Positions 11,640 to 22,981 of a stretch of DNA of 64,000 nt are shown here, piece by piece. Where the stretch lies: NCBI RefSeq assembly GCF_050948175.1, contig NW_027490118.1, forward strand, positions 744,001 through 808,000. The letters run 5' to 3'. Every line of letters starts with the position of its first letter. Positions within the stretch are counted from its first letter, which is position 1. Source of the stretch: Xylocopa sonorina (taxonomy: Eukaryota > Arthropoda > Insecta > Hymenoptera > Apidae). Position numbers and translations under genes: made by a program. The notes below the pieces were generated by a model, which saw only the letters and a program-made list of their open reading frames with translations, was not told the DNA's origin and ran no database searches.

Positions 11640-12345
11640 TTGTCCGGTCTACAGAAAGGTGTTGATAGAAAAGAACGAGAAATGAATATGGAATTGAAAG
11701 TCCTACAAATCAATCTGAACAAATGCCGAATTGTGCAAGACATCATGCAGCAATTGCGAATGAGTCAAAAGATTGACGTGGTAATAATATCGGAAGCACA
11801 CAAGATGGAAGAATACCTGATAACCGGCGTTAATCGAAAAATGTTTCACATATGGCACCACATATTCCGGGACAGAAATCGCTCTTGCAATGGTCGAAGG
11901 AACAAAAGCTATAAGCTGCTACTTCTCGCCGAACAGGAACGGAAAGAAATCGAAGAATATATAAACCAAACTGAGGTTAACATAGAAAAGGGAGAGAAAA
12001 CAAACAGAATAATCATTGCGGGTGACCAGAACGAAAAATCGGTAATATGGGGTAGTAAGAAGAACAACCATGGAGAGGAAGAGATCATCAAAATGGCTCT
12101 AAGAAACCATCTAATCGCGACGAATCCGAAAGAACACTATACATACTTTAAGAACCTAAACAAATAAAAAATAGACATAATGTTGATAGAAGGTTGCATA
12201 TACGCTAAGTTGCGTAATGCAGAAGTGTTTGAGATATTTTCAGCGTCGGACTATCAGTACGTATTACATACCTAAAGTACGAATAACAAGAATAACGAAG
12301 AGGGATTTGCAAGCCTCGATGGAAACGAAGCGAACTGGGGCCAAG
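11640..12345 (+). pseudogene. R1-clade ORF2, endonuclease domain only, 3' truncated
   Basis: The frame reads LKVLQINLNKCR near its start, the classical beginning of the APE-like endonuclease, then DVVIISEAHK (catalytic Glu region), and later IIIAGDQNEKSVIWGS, corresponding to the family's GDFNA-x-x-x-WGS motif with F changed to Q. After a stop at about 12167 the frame continues with SASDYQYV, matching the S-D-H-x-x-I end of the domain with His replaced by Tyr. The Trp-rich region between the SE and GDFNA motifs is shortened. No reverse transcriptase follows: sequence becomes AT-rich without similarity at about 12350. Loss of the 3' end is unusual, because incomplete non-LTR insertions normally lose 5' sequence, so a later deletion is likely. 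Confidence 0.78.
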
Positions 12346-12629
12346 CAAATAAATAATCGACTTATACAATATATAGATATTTATTTTTATCTAGAAGGGA
12401 TGATATATTTCTACTTAATTAAAATATATGATAAGTGTAATTATATAAACCAATTTCAAATATTTAATTAAAACATCATGAAATGATATGAAATTAGGTA
12501 GGGTTTCAGATGTAATGGAGTATCTTAAGGAGATATTGTATTTAGAAATAACTAAAATATAAAAAATGTATTAATATTTATACTAATTTGAAATATTTGC
12601 TTGAAAAATCATCAAAGCATGTGGTCCAG
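12346..12629. other. AT-rich spacer
   Basis: Strongly AT-rich bases with no open frame of note, no satellite and no element terminus recognised. Confidence 0.6.
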
Positions 12630-13175
12630 CGAGTGGGGGATTAACGGATCGTTGCGAGGAGCATGCGGCTTAATGTGTGTAACTTGGATTTATGAATTCT
12701 CATATGCAGCAATACATTAGTCCGGATATAGTATATATATGTATGTAAGAGGCTTAAAAGTAGAATACAGGTTCTGATAAGGTCGGATCCCTGAATTGGA
12801 GGAGTCCCCACTGAGGTGATGGTCTGCGACTGCGCCTTTCAGCAGGACGAAATCACCGGTCCGAGGTAGACGAGGGTGTTCGTCTTTGGTGCGAGCGAGG
12901 TAGATATATACTCGTTAGTGGGAGTGAGACAGTAGTGCTCGTCGGTGAGATTGAAACAGCGATGCCTGGTATGAAGGAGCTATGTATTCCGGTTGGTTCG
13001 AGTGACGCAGCGGTACTTGGTGTGTGTAAGCGCGTGCAGGTGTGCGCGCGTGAACGCTGCCGGTTGCCGGTGCTGTAGGCGAGCGCGGCAGGTTGCCTGC
13101 GTCCAGAGGTTGATGATCGAAGTATGAGAAGGCTCATGTGTGGAATGGGTGGCAGGCGCTACGCACGACGTTACA
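12630..13175 (-). mobile_element. LTR-like segment, minus strand (tentative)
   Basis: Read on the minus strand from 13175, it begins TGTAACGTCGTGCGTAGCGC and continues through CCTGCCACCC. The gypsy element at 35421 begins TGTGACGTCAGGCATACCAC and continues CTGCTACCC, so the first 30 or so bases align with a few differences. The region is GC-rich like the other two LTR-like starts and then becomes AT-rich. The inner boundary is uncertain; a TGTGTAAC word near 12675 may mark it. No target duplication was found. I see no gene, and the Ser/Thr/Arg-rich minus frames have no recognisable domain. Confidence 0.35.
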
Positions 13176-13182
13176 TGAATTT

Positions 13183-13826
13183 GTTGCATGAATTTGTAGA
13201 ACTCACATTTCTTTCAAGAGCAGAAGCAGATAAGCAGAATGCAATGCATAGAACATTACAAATAACTTACCTTGAAACGTTAAAATGAGATGGGCTATCG
13301 GGTTGTATGAAGCATTAGAACTCTCATGCATTGGCAGGTAGACACTATAAAGTGCCATCACATTGCAGGCAACCGTAGTATTCATAGAATTCGTAAGTAT
13401 GGAAGAAATAGAGTTCTAACGTTTCATGTATCGCAGCGACACATTTTATTCCAACGTTTCAAAGCAAGTAAGTTTGCAATGTCCAATGCAATACAATATG
13501 CTCGTCTGCTACTCCTCTTCAGAAGAATCAGATTACGAATAACGAACGCGTCATAGATCGCGATAGCGCATTTTATTTCAACGTTTCAAAGTAGGTGAGT
13601 TGTAACGTATTTTGCAATAGATTATGTTTATCTGCATCTACACTTCAAAAGAATGTGAAACTTAGACCACCTTGCAAGGGGATAACGTTTCTAGATGTTT
13701 TCGTGTCGATGCGATAGATTTCTAATACTTTATATAATGCGACGTCGCATCGCGTTTCAACGTTTCAAAGTAAGCAAGTTGTTATTTTCTATGTATAGCA
13801 TTATGCTTATCTACTTGTACACTTTA
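13183..13826. repeat. 172-bp satellite, block 2, with an internal orientation switch
   Basis: Bases 13183-13395 are plus-oriented (AAGCAGATAAGCAGAATGC, then TTGAAACGTTAAAATGAGATG). From about 13396 to 13826 the copies are minus-oriented (TTTCAACGTTTCAAAGTAGG, then TTATCTGCATCTACACTTC). The switch near 13390 is plus to minus. The block ends where piggyBac coding sequence begins. Confidence 0.8.
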
Positions 13827-13839
13827 AAATTCTTTTCTT

Positions 13840-14122
13840 CTAAACACCCACTGGCCAGGAAGCCTGTGACAGAGAACGAACTGAACATTATTATTGGCGT
13901 CCTGCTTATACTGGTTGTAGCACCCCTACCTGAAATTAGATTATGTTGGTCTCAAAAGAAAATGTATACAAACAATTGAAAAAAACGCGATGAAGCGCGA
14001 TCGATTTATATCGATACTTAGATATTTTCATTTCACCATTATTTCTACGGCTAGGACTGAGGATTGTTTGTATAAACTTAGAATTATTGTTAACGCAATT
14101 GTCTACACATTCGAAAATAATG
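13840..14122 (+). pseudogene. piggyBac transposase, middle part of N-terminal half (outer element)
   Basis: The frame reads KPVTENELNIIIGVLLILV, then LPEIRLCWSQ and, after a small frame change near 13978, MKRDRFISILRYFHF and DCLYKLRIIVNAI. These correspond in order to the family's E-x-x-x-IG-x-L, LPEI-x-x-YW, RF-x-x-IL-x-x-LHF and KI-x-x-x-x-x blocks preceding the catalytic domain. It stops at the TTAA where the inner element is inserted and resumes at 16219. The GIG-type motif and the Y to C change at the YW position indicate decay. Confidence 0.8.
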
Positions 14123-14126
14123 TTAA

Positions 14127-16214
14127 CACGTTGAGTGCTACGCCAATTCTTGCTATATCTCTCGCTCAGGCGGCAGCGCGTGAGCACTTGATGGCGAACG
14201 CTTGACTGATGGGTATAAACAAACAATAACTTTGATACCTGTATTCGTTTCGTTTGGACTGTCGAAATGATACAAGCAATGCATTTGTATATAATGTATA
14301 GACATAAGATAATGGGATAGGGAATGCCAGAGAGGCGAAAGAGCAAATAAAAAAGCCACGGGAGTATAAAGACCTATTGCAGCAGAGAGAATTCAGTTTT
14401 ATAGTGACTATTTTGAAAAACTTTTGGTATCCATCAGCTAAAAATGTTGAGAGGACGAACAGATAGTGACTCGTCGAGAGAGCTATTTGTACCACGCAAA
14501 TGTCGGCGTATAATACCACTACCATCTTCAGATAGTGACAATTCATCTAGTATTTCACTAAGGAATACTGAAACAAGTGATCCAAATGGTTGGTTTGATC
14601 CGCGAGTTTTCCAGCCAAACATTATACCTTTCTCAATTCCCCTTGGTGCCAAACTCGCTCATGAGGAAATGCAAAATTGTAGCACAATGGAAGATTTTTA
14701 CATCCTTTGTGTGACGGATAAACTATTTCAACATATAAGCGAACAAACAAATATTTATGCGACACAAAGAACAATCGCTTCCAAACGTGTTGAAAAGTGG
14801 GTGCCAACAGATGAGAACGAAATAAAGAGGTTTTCTGGAGTGGTTTTGTGGATGGGATTGGAAAAGCTCCCATCTTTGTATCTGTATTGGTGTAAGGATT
14901 GTTCATTCAAACATTCCCGCGGAAAATTATGAGTAGAGACAGATTTCAAATACTGTTGAGAATGTTGCATTTTGCCGGCAATACAAAAGTGGATGCTTCC
15001 AACCGCCTTTCAACAATTGAATTTTTAATAAAAGAATTAAATATAAATTTTAAAAAATATTATAATCCCGTTGAAATGTCATGCATCGACGAGACGGTAA
15101 TACCATTCCGTGGACGGATCATATTTAGACAGTGCATGAAGCAAAAAAAGCATAGATATGGCATAAAAATACTTAAATTGTGCTGTGATAATCATTACAC
15201 ATATAATCTTTGCATTTACACCGGCAAATCATTGGATAAAAAAAATACAACATCCAGAAATGTTGTCATGAATTTATGTGAAAATGTGTTTCACAAAGGC
15301 CACACTTTATACACTTATAATTGTTATACGAGTGTGTATTTAGCAAACAAACTCATAAAAAAAATATGCATTTGGTTGGTACTCCTCGATCAAATCGGAG
15401 AGGCAATCCAAGTAAAGATATGACAACCAAACTGCGATGCGGAGAAGTCATTGCTCAAGAGAACAGTAGAGGAATTACAATAATGAAATGGAAAGACAAG
15501 AGGGATGTTTTGATTCTTTCGATCAAGCATTCTGACGAAATGAAATCTGTAATAACAAGAACAGGGGTATCCTGCAAACCAAAAATTATTATTGATTATA
15601 ATAAAGGTAAAACAACGATTGATCTGTCTTATCAAATGGGTGCTTACAGCAGTCCACTTAGAAGGTCACTAAAATGGTATAGAAAACTGGCATTTGACCT
15701 TCTTTTGAATATTGTTGTCATGAATGCGTTACATATGTTCCAAAATGTAACAAGAAGAAAGATGTCAATTACAACATTCCGAAAACAATTGGTAAATGTT
15801 CTCACACGACATTCACATGAGGAAACCCCAATTAGAGCCTATACAAGTAGACGAATTCACAAATTTCATAAGAAGGAAGGAAAGGCGCGTGAAGTACGAA
15901 AATATTGTGTTGAATGTTACAGCACAAACACAAAAATGTTCGGACGTCAGTTAGCGAGGAAAATGACAAAGAAAGTTACTACATACTATGATATGTGTAA
16001 ATCACAACCACATCTTTGTTTTAAATGTTTTAATATACTTCATTAAATATTAGCATAAATTTTTTAATTGTTATTAATAATTAACCCTTTACAATGCCGG
16101 TCTGATGCACCGATGTCGACTAAACAAGGAGTTCGCTGTCAGTCTCTAGAATCCACATTGTCCAAACGAAAAGTCGATTGTCAGTCCCTGGGGACTGACG
16201 TAGCACTCAACGTG
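14127..16214 (+). mobile_element. Inner piggyBac element, complete ends and TTAA duplication
   Basis: The element is 2,088 bp. The left end reads CACGTTGAGTGCTACG and the right end CGTAGCACTCAACGTG, a perfect 16-bp inverted repeat. It is flanked by TTAA at 14123-14126 and TTAA at 16215-16218, the hallmark target duplication of this superfamily. It lies inside the transposase gene of the outer element, in the same orientation. Removing it with one TTAA rejoins the outer reading frame without a shift. Subterminal sequence near 16100-16190 contains AGTCTCTAGAATCC and CAGTCCCTGGGGACTG repeats. Confidence 0.95.
14444..16046 (+). pseudogene. piggyBac transposase, inner element, three frames
   Basis: The start codon at 14444 opens an acidic, Ser/Asp-rich N-terminus (SDSDNSSSIS), as in the family, followed by EIKRFSGVVLWMGLEKLP. 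A frameshift near 14900 leads to MSRDRFQILLRMLHFAG and the first catalytic Asp in SCIDETVIPFRGR (15088-15090). The second catalytic Asp is replaced by Tyr (YTYNCYTS, codon 15316-15318). A second frameshift lies near 15360 beside an A-run. The third Asp is in DYNKGKTTIDLS (15621-15623), and the nearby conserved Asp is Tyr (LSYQM). The C-terminal cysteine-rich domain is present (YCVECYST to LCFKCFNILH), ending at 16046. Total length fits a full transposase of about 530 residues. The two shifts and the active-site change make it inactive. Confidence 0.92.
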
Positions 16215-16218
16215 TTAA

Positions 16219-17170
16219 GCCCGGTAAAAATATTGTAATCGACGAAATCATGGTTCAATGGCGAGGGCGCCACAGTTTCTGTCAATATATCCCAGGAAAG
16301 CGGCATAAATATGGTATAAAACATTGTAAACTGTGCCTTCCGGAAGGATACGCACATAATATTCTTATTTATGCCGGAAATAATGCAACCAGAATAGCGA
16401 AAGCACATGGGCATGCTGTAGTTATGACGTTGGATGGTGAATTATTATTTGAAAGCCGCATATTGCAGGCAAATAGTTTATATACTTGTGTCCCTTTGGC
16501 CGAGAAACTTCTGCAAAAAGTAACATTTATTTATGGTACAGTAAAAGTTAATACAGAATTTCTTCCGCTGTAGGCTAAACGGAAACTGTAACGGGGCAGC
16601 TTTATGTATTTTCAAAATCGGAGAGGCTTTAAATTTTTAAAGTGGACGGATAAGAGGCCGGTACATACATTATGCATGCTAGCCAGTTCTGCAAATCGCA
16701 AATGTGTTATTGTCCAGGGTAGTAATAATAAGTTAAAGCCGGACACAGTGTTCCTTTATAACAAAGCTGAGAAGGGGTTTGACCATCCGACCAGATGTCT
16801 TCTTATCACAGTTGATTACGCAAAACGGTAAAGTGGTATAGGAAAATAGTTATCGAAATAGTATGCGGGACTTCTCTCGTCAATGCCTATTATATGCATA
16901 GAAAATGGAGTACCAAAGGTATGAGAATATTAAACTTCCGCGAAAAAATTATTGATTATCTCCTCAGTACAGTGGATCATCACGGTGAACAAACGTCAAC
17001 TGAAACTGAAGCAGTGCCCAAGAAACGTATATATTTTCTGCGGTCGTTCCAAGGATGCGTCAGAAAAACTAGACAGCGATGTAAAGAATGTTATAAACGT
17101 GTGTCTAGAATAAATGGTAGACAGTATGCCGCGAATAAGGCGATAAACGTAAAAATCTGTTGTAACTGAC
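16219..17170 (+). pseudogene. piggyBac transposase, C-terminal half (outer element)
   Basis: The frame resumes directly after the TTAA with PGKNIVIDEIMVQWRGR, containing the first catalytic Asp (16241-16243), then YIPGKRHKYGIKHCKLC, a classic family motif. The second Asp region is altered (ILQANSLYTCVPLAEKLL has no Asp). After a stop at 16571 and a short gap, the frame near 16604 reads FLKWTDKRPVHTL and FLYNKAEKGFDHPTR with the third Asp at 16781-16783. The end (QRCKECYKR near 17075) is a cysteine-rich remnant ending at 17169. Several stops and shortened loops show long decay, more than in the inner element. Confidence 0.82.
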
Positions 17171-17339
17171 GTAAGGGCCAACCGGAACTCTACCCAAAAT
17201 GATTTGGAAAATTACATAAAAAAATTAAATAATTAAGTTAGGTTTATAATATTGGTTTGTTATGTTTTAAATGTAGAATGTCTGTTTATAATGCTGAGAA
17301 TTTAAAAATAAACCTATTCTGTACCATCTACTTTGTGAA

Positions 17340-17462
17340 ATATAAGTTCGACCCATCGTGATGTACGCCGGCCCACGAAATAGACGCGTGTGACCCACCG
17401 GAGATGCACACTATCTCACGGAACAGACACGTGTGACTCACCTGTGATGCACGCCGGCGTCA
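17340..17462. repeat. Subterminal 44-bp repeats of the outer piggyBac
   Basis: Two and a half imperfect units share ACAGACACGTGTGACTCACC-like and GATGCACGCCGGC-like words spaced about 44 bp apart. They immediately precede the putative right terminus. Such repeats are thought to bind transposase in this superfamily; here the role is inferred from position only. Confidence 0.6.
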
Positions 17463-20400
17463 ACGTGCTAAACGTAGAAATTAGATGTGCCATCGCATTG
17501 CGTGGAGCATTAGATCACTACAGCTTTGGCAAGCAAACAATACGTAACCCCAGCCCCGTGCAAGCAACAGTCGAATTTCCATTCGTTTGAAGTGTAGAGG
17601 TAGGTAAGGATACATAGAACATTACAACATTCTTGCTTTGGGACCTTGAAATGACAGACAGCCCACCACACAGCATATAGCATTAGAACTCCATTGCTTA
17701 TACACGTAGACACTATGTAACGCCATCCCGATGCATTTATCTGTAGAATTCGCATTCTTCTGAAGTGTAGAAACAGATCAACAAAATGCAAAGCGTACAA
17801 AGTTACAGCTAACTTACTATGAATCGTTGAAATGATTTGCGCTATCGCATTGCATAGAGAAATAGAACACCATTGCTTTGACACACAGACACTTTAAACC
17901 ACCATCCTGTTGCATGAAACTGTATAATTTACATTCTTTTCAAGAGCTCCAGTAAATAAGCATAGTGCTATGCATAGAAGATTCCAGCTTACTTACTTCG
18001 AAACGTTGAAATTCATTACATTCATTACATTCTGTAGAAATGTAGAAGCAGATACGTATAATGACATGCATAGAAGATTAAACGTTAAAATGTGGTACAC
18101 CATCGCAATCCATCAAGAATTAGAGCTCCATTGTTTTCACACGCAGACACAATGAAGCGCAATCCCGTTGCATGGAACTGTAGTATTCAGATTCTTTAGG
18201 AATGTAGAAGCAGATAAGCATAATCCGATGCAACGAGCATTACAACATACTTATTTATTTTGAACTGTTGGAATGAAATGCGATATCGCGATGCACGAAG
18301 CATTAGAAATTAAATGCTTCGACACTTAGAAATTTAGAAACACTATCTCCTTGCAAGGAAGTGCGGGATTCAAATTCTTCAGAAGAGGAGAAGCGGATAA
18401 GCATAACGCGATGCATTGAACACTACAACCTAGTTAACAACTCTCAACTCGTGAAATGAAACGCAATGTCGCGATGCATGAAACATTAGAAATCAAATAC
18501 TTCGATACGTATACATCTAGGAACACTATCCCTCAGCAAGGAAGTGTAGGATTCACCTTCTATTGGTGGTAGAAGCAGATAAAAATAACGTGTTGCATTG
18601 AATATTACATCTTATCATGGTACATTGAAATGTGATGCGACATCGCATTGAATCAAGTATTAGAACTCTATTGCGTCGACGGGTAAAGTCTGGAATACAT
18701 ATTCTCCCGCAAGGAAGAGCAGGATACACATTCATTTGAAGTGTAGATGCAGATACACAAAATGCGTTGCATTGAACATTACATCTTATCACGATAACTT
18801 GAAATGAGATGCGACATCGCGGGGAATGTAGTGTTAGAACTCAGTCGCTTCTACACGCTGCCATCTGGAAACGCTATGCCCTTGCGAGAAAGGGTAGAAA
18901 ACACATTCTTTTGAAGTGTAGACGGGATAAAATTAACGCATTGCATTGAATATTACACCTTATCTTGTAATATAGAAATGTGATACGATATCGCGTTCTA
19001 TGAAACAATAGAACTCTATTGCTTCGATGCGTAGAAATCTAGAAATGCTATTCCGCAGCAAGGAAGTGTGGGATTTACATTCTTTTGAAGTGTTGACGAG
19101 ATATACATAACGCGTTACATTGATATTACATCTTATAATGAGGCATAGAAATAAGATGCGATATCGCGTTTTATGAAGCATTAGAATTCTATTGTTTCCA
19201 TATATATAGACATCTGGAAACACTATTCCGTAGCAAGGATGTACGGGCTTTACATTCTTTTGAAGTGTTGACGAGATATATATAACGCGGTGCATTGATA
19301 TTACATTTTATTCTCAGACATAGAAATGAGATACGATATCGCCTTTTATGAAGAATCAGAACTCTAGTGCTACGATACGTAAACATAGAGCAACGCTATA
19401 TCTTCGCAAGGACGCGTGGGATTTACATTCTTTTGAAGTGTTGACGAGTTATCAATAATGCGTTGCATTGAATATTACATCTTGTCCTGAGGCATAGAAA
19501 TGAGATGCGATATCGCGTTTTATAAGGCATTAGGACACTATTGCTTCGATACATAGACATCTAGAAACGCTATACCGTCGCAAGGAAGGGTGGCATTTAC
19601 ATTCCTCTGAAGCGTTGACGAGATATACATAACGCGTTGCATTGATTCTACATCTTATCATGAGACATAGAAATGAGATGCGGTATCGCGTTTTATGAAG
19701 CATTAGAACTCTATTGCTTCGTTACCTAGATATCTAGGAACGCTATTCCGTAGCAAGGAAGTGTGGCATTTACATTCTTTTGATGTGTTGACGGGATACA
19801 CATAACGCGTTGCGTTGAACATTACATCTTATCATGAGACATAGAAATGAGATACGATATCGCGTTTTATGAGGCATTACAACTCTATTGGTTCGATGCG
19901 TAGACATTTAGAAACGATATCCCGTAAAAGGGAAGTGTGGGATTTACATGCATTTGAAGAGTGGACGAGATGAAAATAACGCGTTGCATTGAATATTACA
20001 TCTTATCATGAAACATAGAAGTGATATGCGATATTGCTTTTTATGAAGCAATAGAACTCTATTGCTTCGATACGTAGACATATAGGAACACTATCCCGTA
20101 GCAAGGAAGTGTGGGATTTATATCCTTAGGAAGTCTCAAAGCAGATAAGCATAATGCTATGCTTAGCAGATCACAGCTTTGTAACCTTGAAATGGTGGAA
20201 TGAGATGCGTCATCGCATTGCGTGGAGCATTCAAACTCCATTACTTTTACACGCAGACACTATGAAACGCCTTTCTATTGCATGGCACACTCGGATTCAC
20301 AGTCTTTTGAAGTGTAGAAGCAGATAAGCATTATGCTAAGCACAGAAGATTACAGCTTACTTACTTTGAATCATTGGAATGAGATAAGCCAACGCATTGC

Positions 20401-20664
20401 ATGAAGCATTAGAACCCTATTGTATTTACACGTAGAGACTGTGAAGTGCAATCCCGTTGTATGGTACTGTAGAATACAAATTCATTAGAAGTGTAGAAGC
20501 AGTTAAGCATGACGCTATGCCCTGAAGATTACAGCATACTTACTTTGAAACATTGAAATGTGGTGCGCTATGGTACTGTTTGGAGCATTAGAATTCCGTT
20601 GTTTTGACACGCAGCCTTTGTGCAGCATTTTCCTGTTGCACGGAATTGTTGAGTTCACATTCTT
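17463..20664 (+). repeat. 172-bp satellite, block 3 (long, plus-oriented)
   Basis: About 18 monomers in one orientation. Copies at about 17460-18240 and 20120-20664 are of the subfamily with GCGCCATCGCATTGCATGGAG and AAGCAGATAAGCATAATGC. Copies at about 18240-20110 are of the subfamily with GATGCGATATCGCGTTTTAT, TAGACATCTAGAAACGCTAT and GACGAGATATACATAACGCG. The subfamilies are thus in blocks rather than interspersed. The monomer contains the palindrome GCGATATCGC. No gene: frames through the array are shadows. Confidence 0.9.
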
Positions 20665-20668
20665 TTAA

Positions 20669-22981
20669 CACTTTGACTGCCACGCCAAAATCACATGTTT
20701 TGTTCAGGATGCCACTGGAATCCTTTTATTATTCATAACATATAATGACAAAATAAAAGTTAACTGATGATATAAGGCCAAATGGAGCGTATACTGACTG
20801 TTGGTCACCGGTGACCACCGTGGCGCCATGGTAGCGGTTGCTAAGTACAACTTAAAACAGGGCTTCGTTTATTTCAACAAGCTTCCTCATTTCTTATTTC
20901 GTCGTAAACGAATCGTCCACAATTGGCGAAACTAGTATAGAAAAATATAGAAAAAATAGATTGATGATACCTGCAGAAGATAAATAGTATTTGCTCATAT
21001 ATAATAGTACGGTATGTGCACGCTTCTAACGTCCGTAATATAATTATAAAGCAGCATTTACGATATATTATCTAAGATATGTTTATAATAGTGTTTATAG
21101 ATTACCCCTCGAAAATATGAATGCAAACATTGAATATTTTTCGAGTATATCCGAGAAGTCTTCATGGGAAGATTCGTCCCAAATTGAAGTATCGGAAAAC
21201 GAAATAGTCTACATATTGCCCAGGATAAGGCGACGCCGAATCGAATCGGATACCGAGGATGAAGTAGATTTAAAAAATGAAGATGGTCGTAATATAAATG
21301 ATAACGAAAGGTCAAATAATATAACACAAACAGTGACAAGTGTAATTCCATTTGAAAAGACCCGAACTGCTGTACCGATGGAGGGTAATCAGCTACACAG
21401 TTTTTACTTTGCTTTTGTTACGGAAGAAATTCTACAAGTAATTGTTAATGAGACCAATAGATACGCTGAACAACATATGCAAAATAGAAGATGCACTCGT
21501 TTAGATAAGTGGACAGCAACCGACAAAGATGAAATAATACATTATTTCGGATTACTAATATGGATGGGCCTGGTGAAGTTACCAAAATACGGCTCACATT
21601 GATGTACCAATAATACCTATTCCCAATTATTTCCAAGAACAGTTATGTCGAGAAATCGGTTTGAGTTGCTGTTACGATTCCTTCATTCTACCAATAATCA
21701 ACCAGCAAACATAAATGATAGATTGTATAAGATAAGACAACTTGCTGATATATCAAATAAAACTTTTCCAAATACTATGATTTAGATAAATAGATATGCA
21801 TTGATGAGTCTTTGGTACCTTTTCGAGGAAGTATAAAGTTCAAGCAATTTTTGAAGGAAGAACGACAACAAATACGGCATCAAAGTTTTCAAAATGTGTT
21901 CCGACCAAAGGTATACATACAAATTACAAATATATTCGGGAAAAAACTTAAATGAACCATGCGTAACTCCCATAAGAGTTGTAATGAATATATGCAACAA
22001 TATTCTACATAGAGGCCACACGATTTACACCGACAATTGGTATACTAGTATAAATTTAGCCGAAAAATTAATCGATTGCAATATTCATTTAGCAGGAACC
22101 CTAAGAAAAGATAGAAAGGGAATACCTGTCGACATCAGATTTAAAAAATTGAAACGAGGTGAACTTATCGCTATGCAAAATAAGGAGGGTATTATGGTCC
22201 ACAAGTGGAAAGACAAAGGTGATATTTTTATGCGTTCGACGAAACATTCGGCCGAAATGGCAGAGGTCTGCAAAAAAAAATTATGTTTGTGATAAACCAG
22301 TAGTTGTAGACTACAACAAAGGAAAATGTGCTGTAGATATATCAGACCAATTGATAGCGTATTCTACACCACATAGAAGAACCCTCAAGTCGTATATAAA
22401 ATTAGCTTTAGAGTTATTATTGAATACATCAGTCTCAAACGCGCTGGTACTCTATAAACTCGCAACGAAAACAAGAATCAAGGTACGAGAATTTACAATG
22501 GCATTCGAAATGCACCTTATACGGTACCTTTCACCAGCACTGTCAAATACACATATTCGACGAAGATTGCGGCACGAAATGTAGAAGAAAGAAGGACAAG
22601 CGTACCTGGAAAGAAAATTTTGCGGAGAGTGTTATAAAAATAATGTCAAACTGTTAGGATCAAAAGACCTACTGTCCAGACAGCGTTGATACGCCACATT
22701 TGTGTTTAAAGTGTTTTAACAAAATGCACCGTTAGATGCAAGACATGTTCTAATATTCTCTTTTATTCATGTTCTAATAAAAATTTTTAATTGTTCAATA
22801 AGGCACTTTTTATATCAAAGTATCTTCTATATATCGGCCATATTCAAAATGCACTGACTGCTAATTGTCATTCCTTTTTTACAATTGTAAATAGTTGAAG
22901 CGTTCCGGTCAACAATAACCACCGTGGCGTCACAGGAAAAACCGTGGCCGGTCATATATCACCAACATGGCAGTCAAAGTG
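20669..22981 (+). mobile_element. piggyBac element with TIRs and TTAA duplication, in satellite
   Basis: The element is 2,313 bp. It starts CACTTTGACTGCCA and ends TGGCAGTCAAAGTG, a 14-bp perfect inverted repeat, with TTAA at 20665-20668 and 22982-22985. The flanks (TTCACATTCTT before, AGCGTAGAAGCAG after) are the two halves of one satellite monomer, so the insertion site is reconstructed exactly. Subterminal words ACCACCGTGGCG occur near both ends in the same orientation (about 20815 and 22918). Only 26 bp of satellite separates it from the P-like element on the right. Confidence 0.95.
21117..22735 (+). pseudogene. piggyBac transposase with intact catalytic residues but broken frame
   Basis: The ATG at 21117 opens an acidic N-terminus, then YAEQHMQNRR and IIHYFGLLIWMGLVKLPKYG. 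The frame is lost near 21595. It continues as MSRNRFELLLRFLHSTNN and then CIDESLVPFRG with the first Asp (21803-21805). A short frame change leads to YTDNWYTSINLAEKL with the second Asp (22032-22034). A further shift in an A-run near 22275 precedes DYNKGKCAVDISDQL with the third Asp (22336-22338) and the extra Asp of the motif. After a stop at 22582 the C-terminal cysteine-rich end (CGECYKNN) continues to about 22735. All three catalytic Asp codons survive, which suggests this copy decayed more recently than the others. About four frameshifts and one in-frame stop remain. Confidence 0.9.

Larger units (their letters stand above)
13827..17462 (+). mobile_element. Outer piggyBac element, interrupted by a second piggyBac
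   Basis: Transposase remnants lie on both sides of a 2.1-kb insertion at 14127-16214. The right end is marked by subterminal repeats and by CGGCGTCAACGTG ending at about 17462, followed by CTAAAC where TTAA is expected. The inverse, CACGTTGACGCCG, resembles the inner element's TIR start. The left TIR and the N-terminal third of the gene are missing: the minus-oriented satellite runs straight into coding sequence near 13827. The element was thus already truncated, or was later trimmed, at its left end. Confidence 0.75.

Noticed and set aside
17463..20664. Possible CRISPR-like array because of regular spacing
   Set aside because: The units are contiguous diverged monomers without unique spacers, in eukaryotic intron-bearing DNA.
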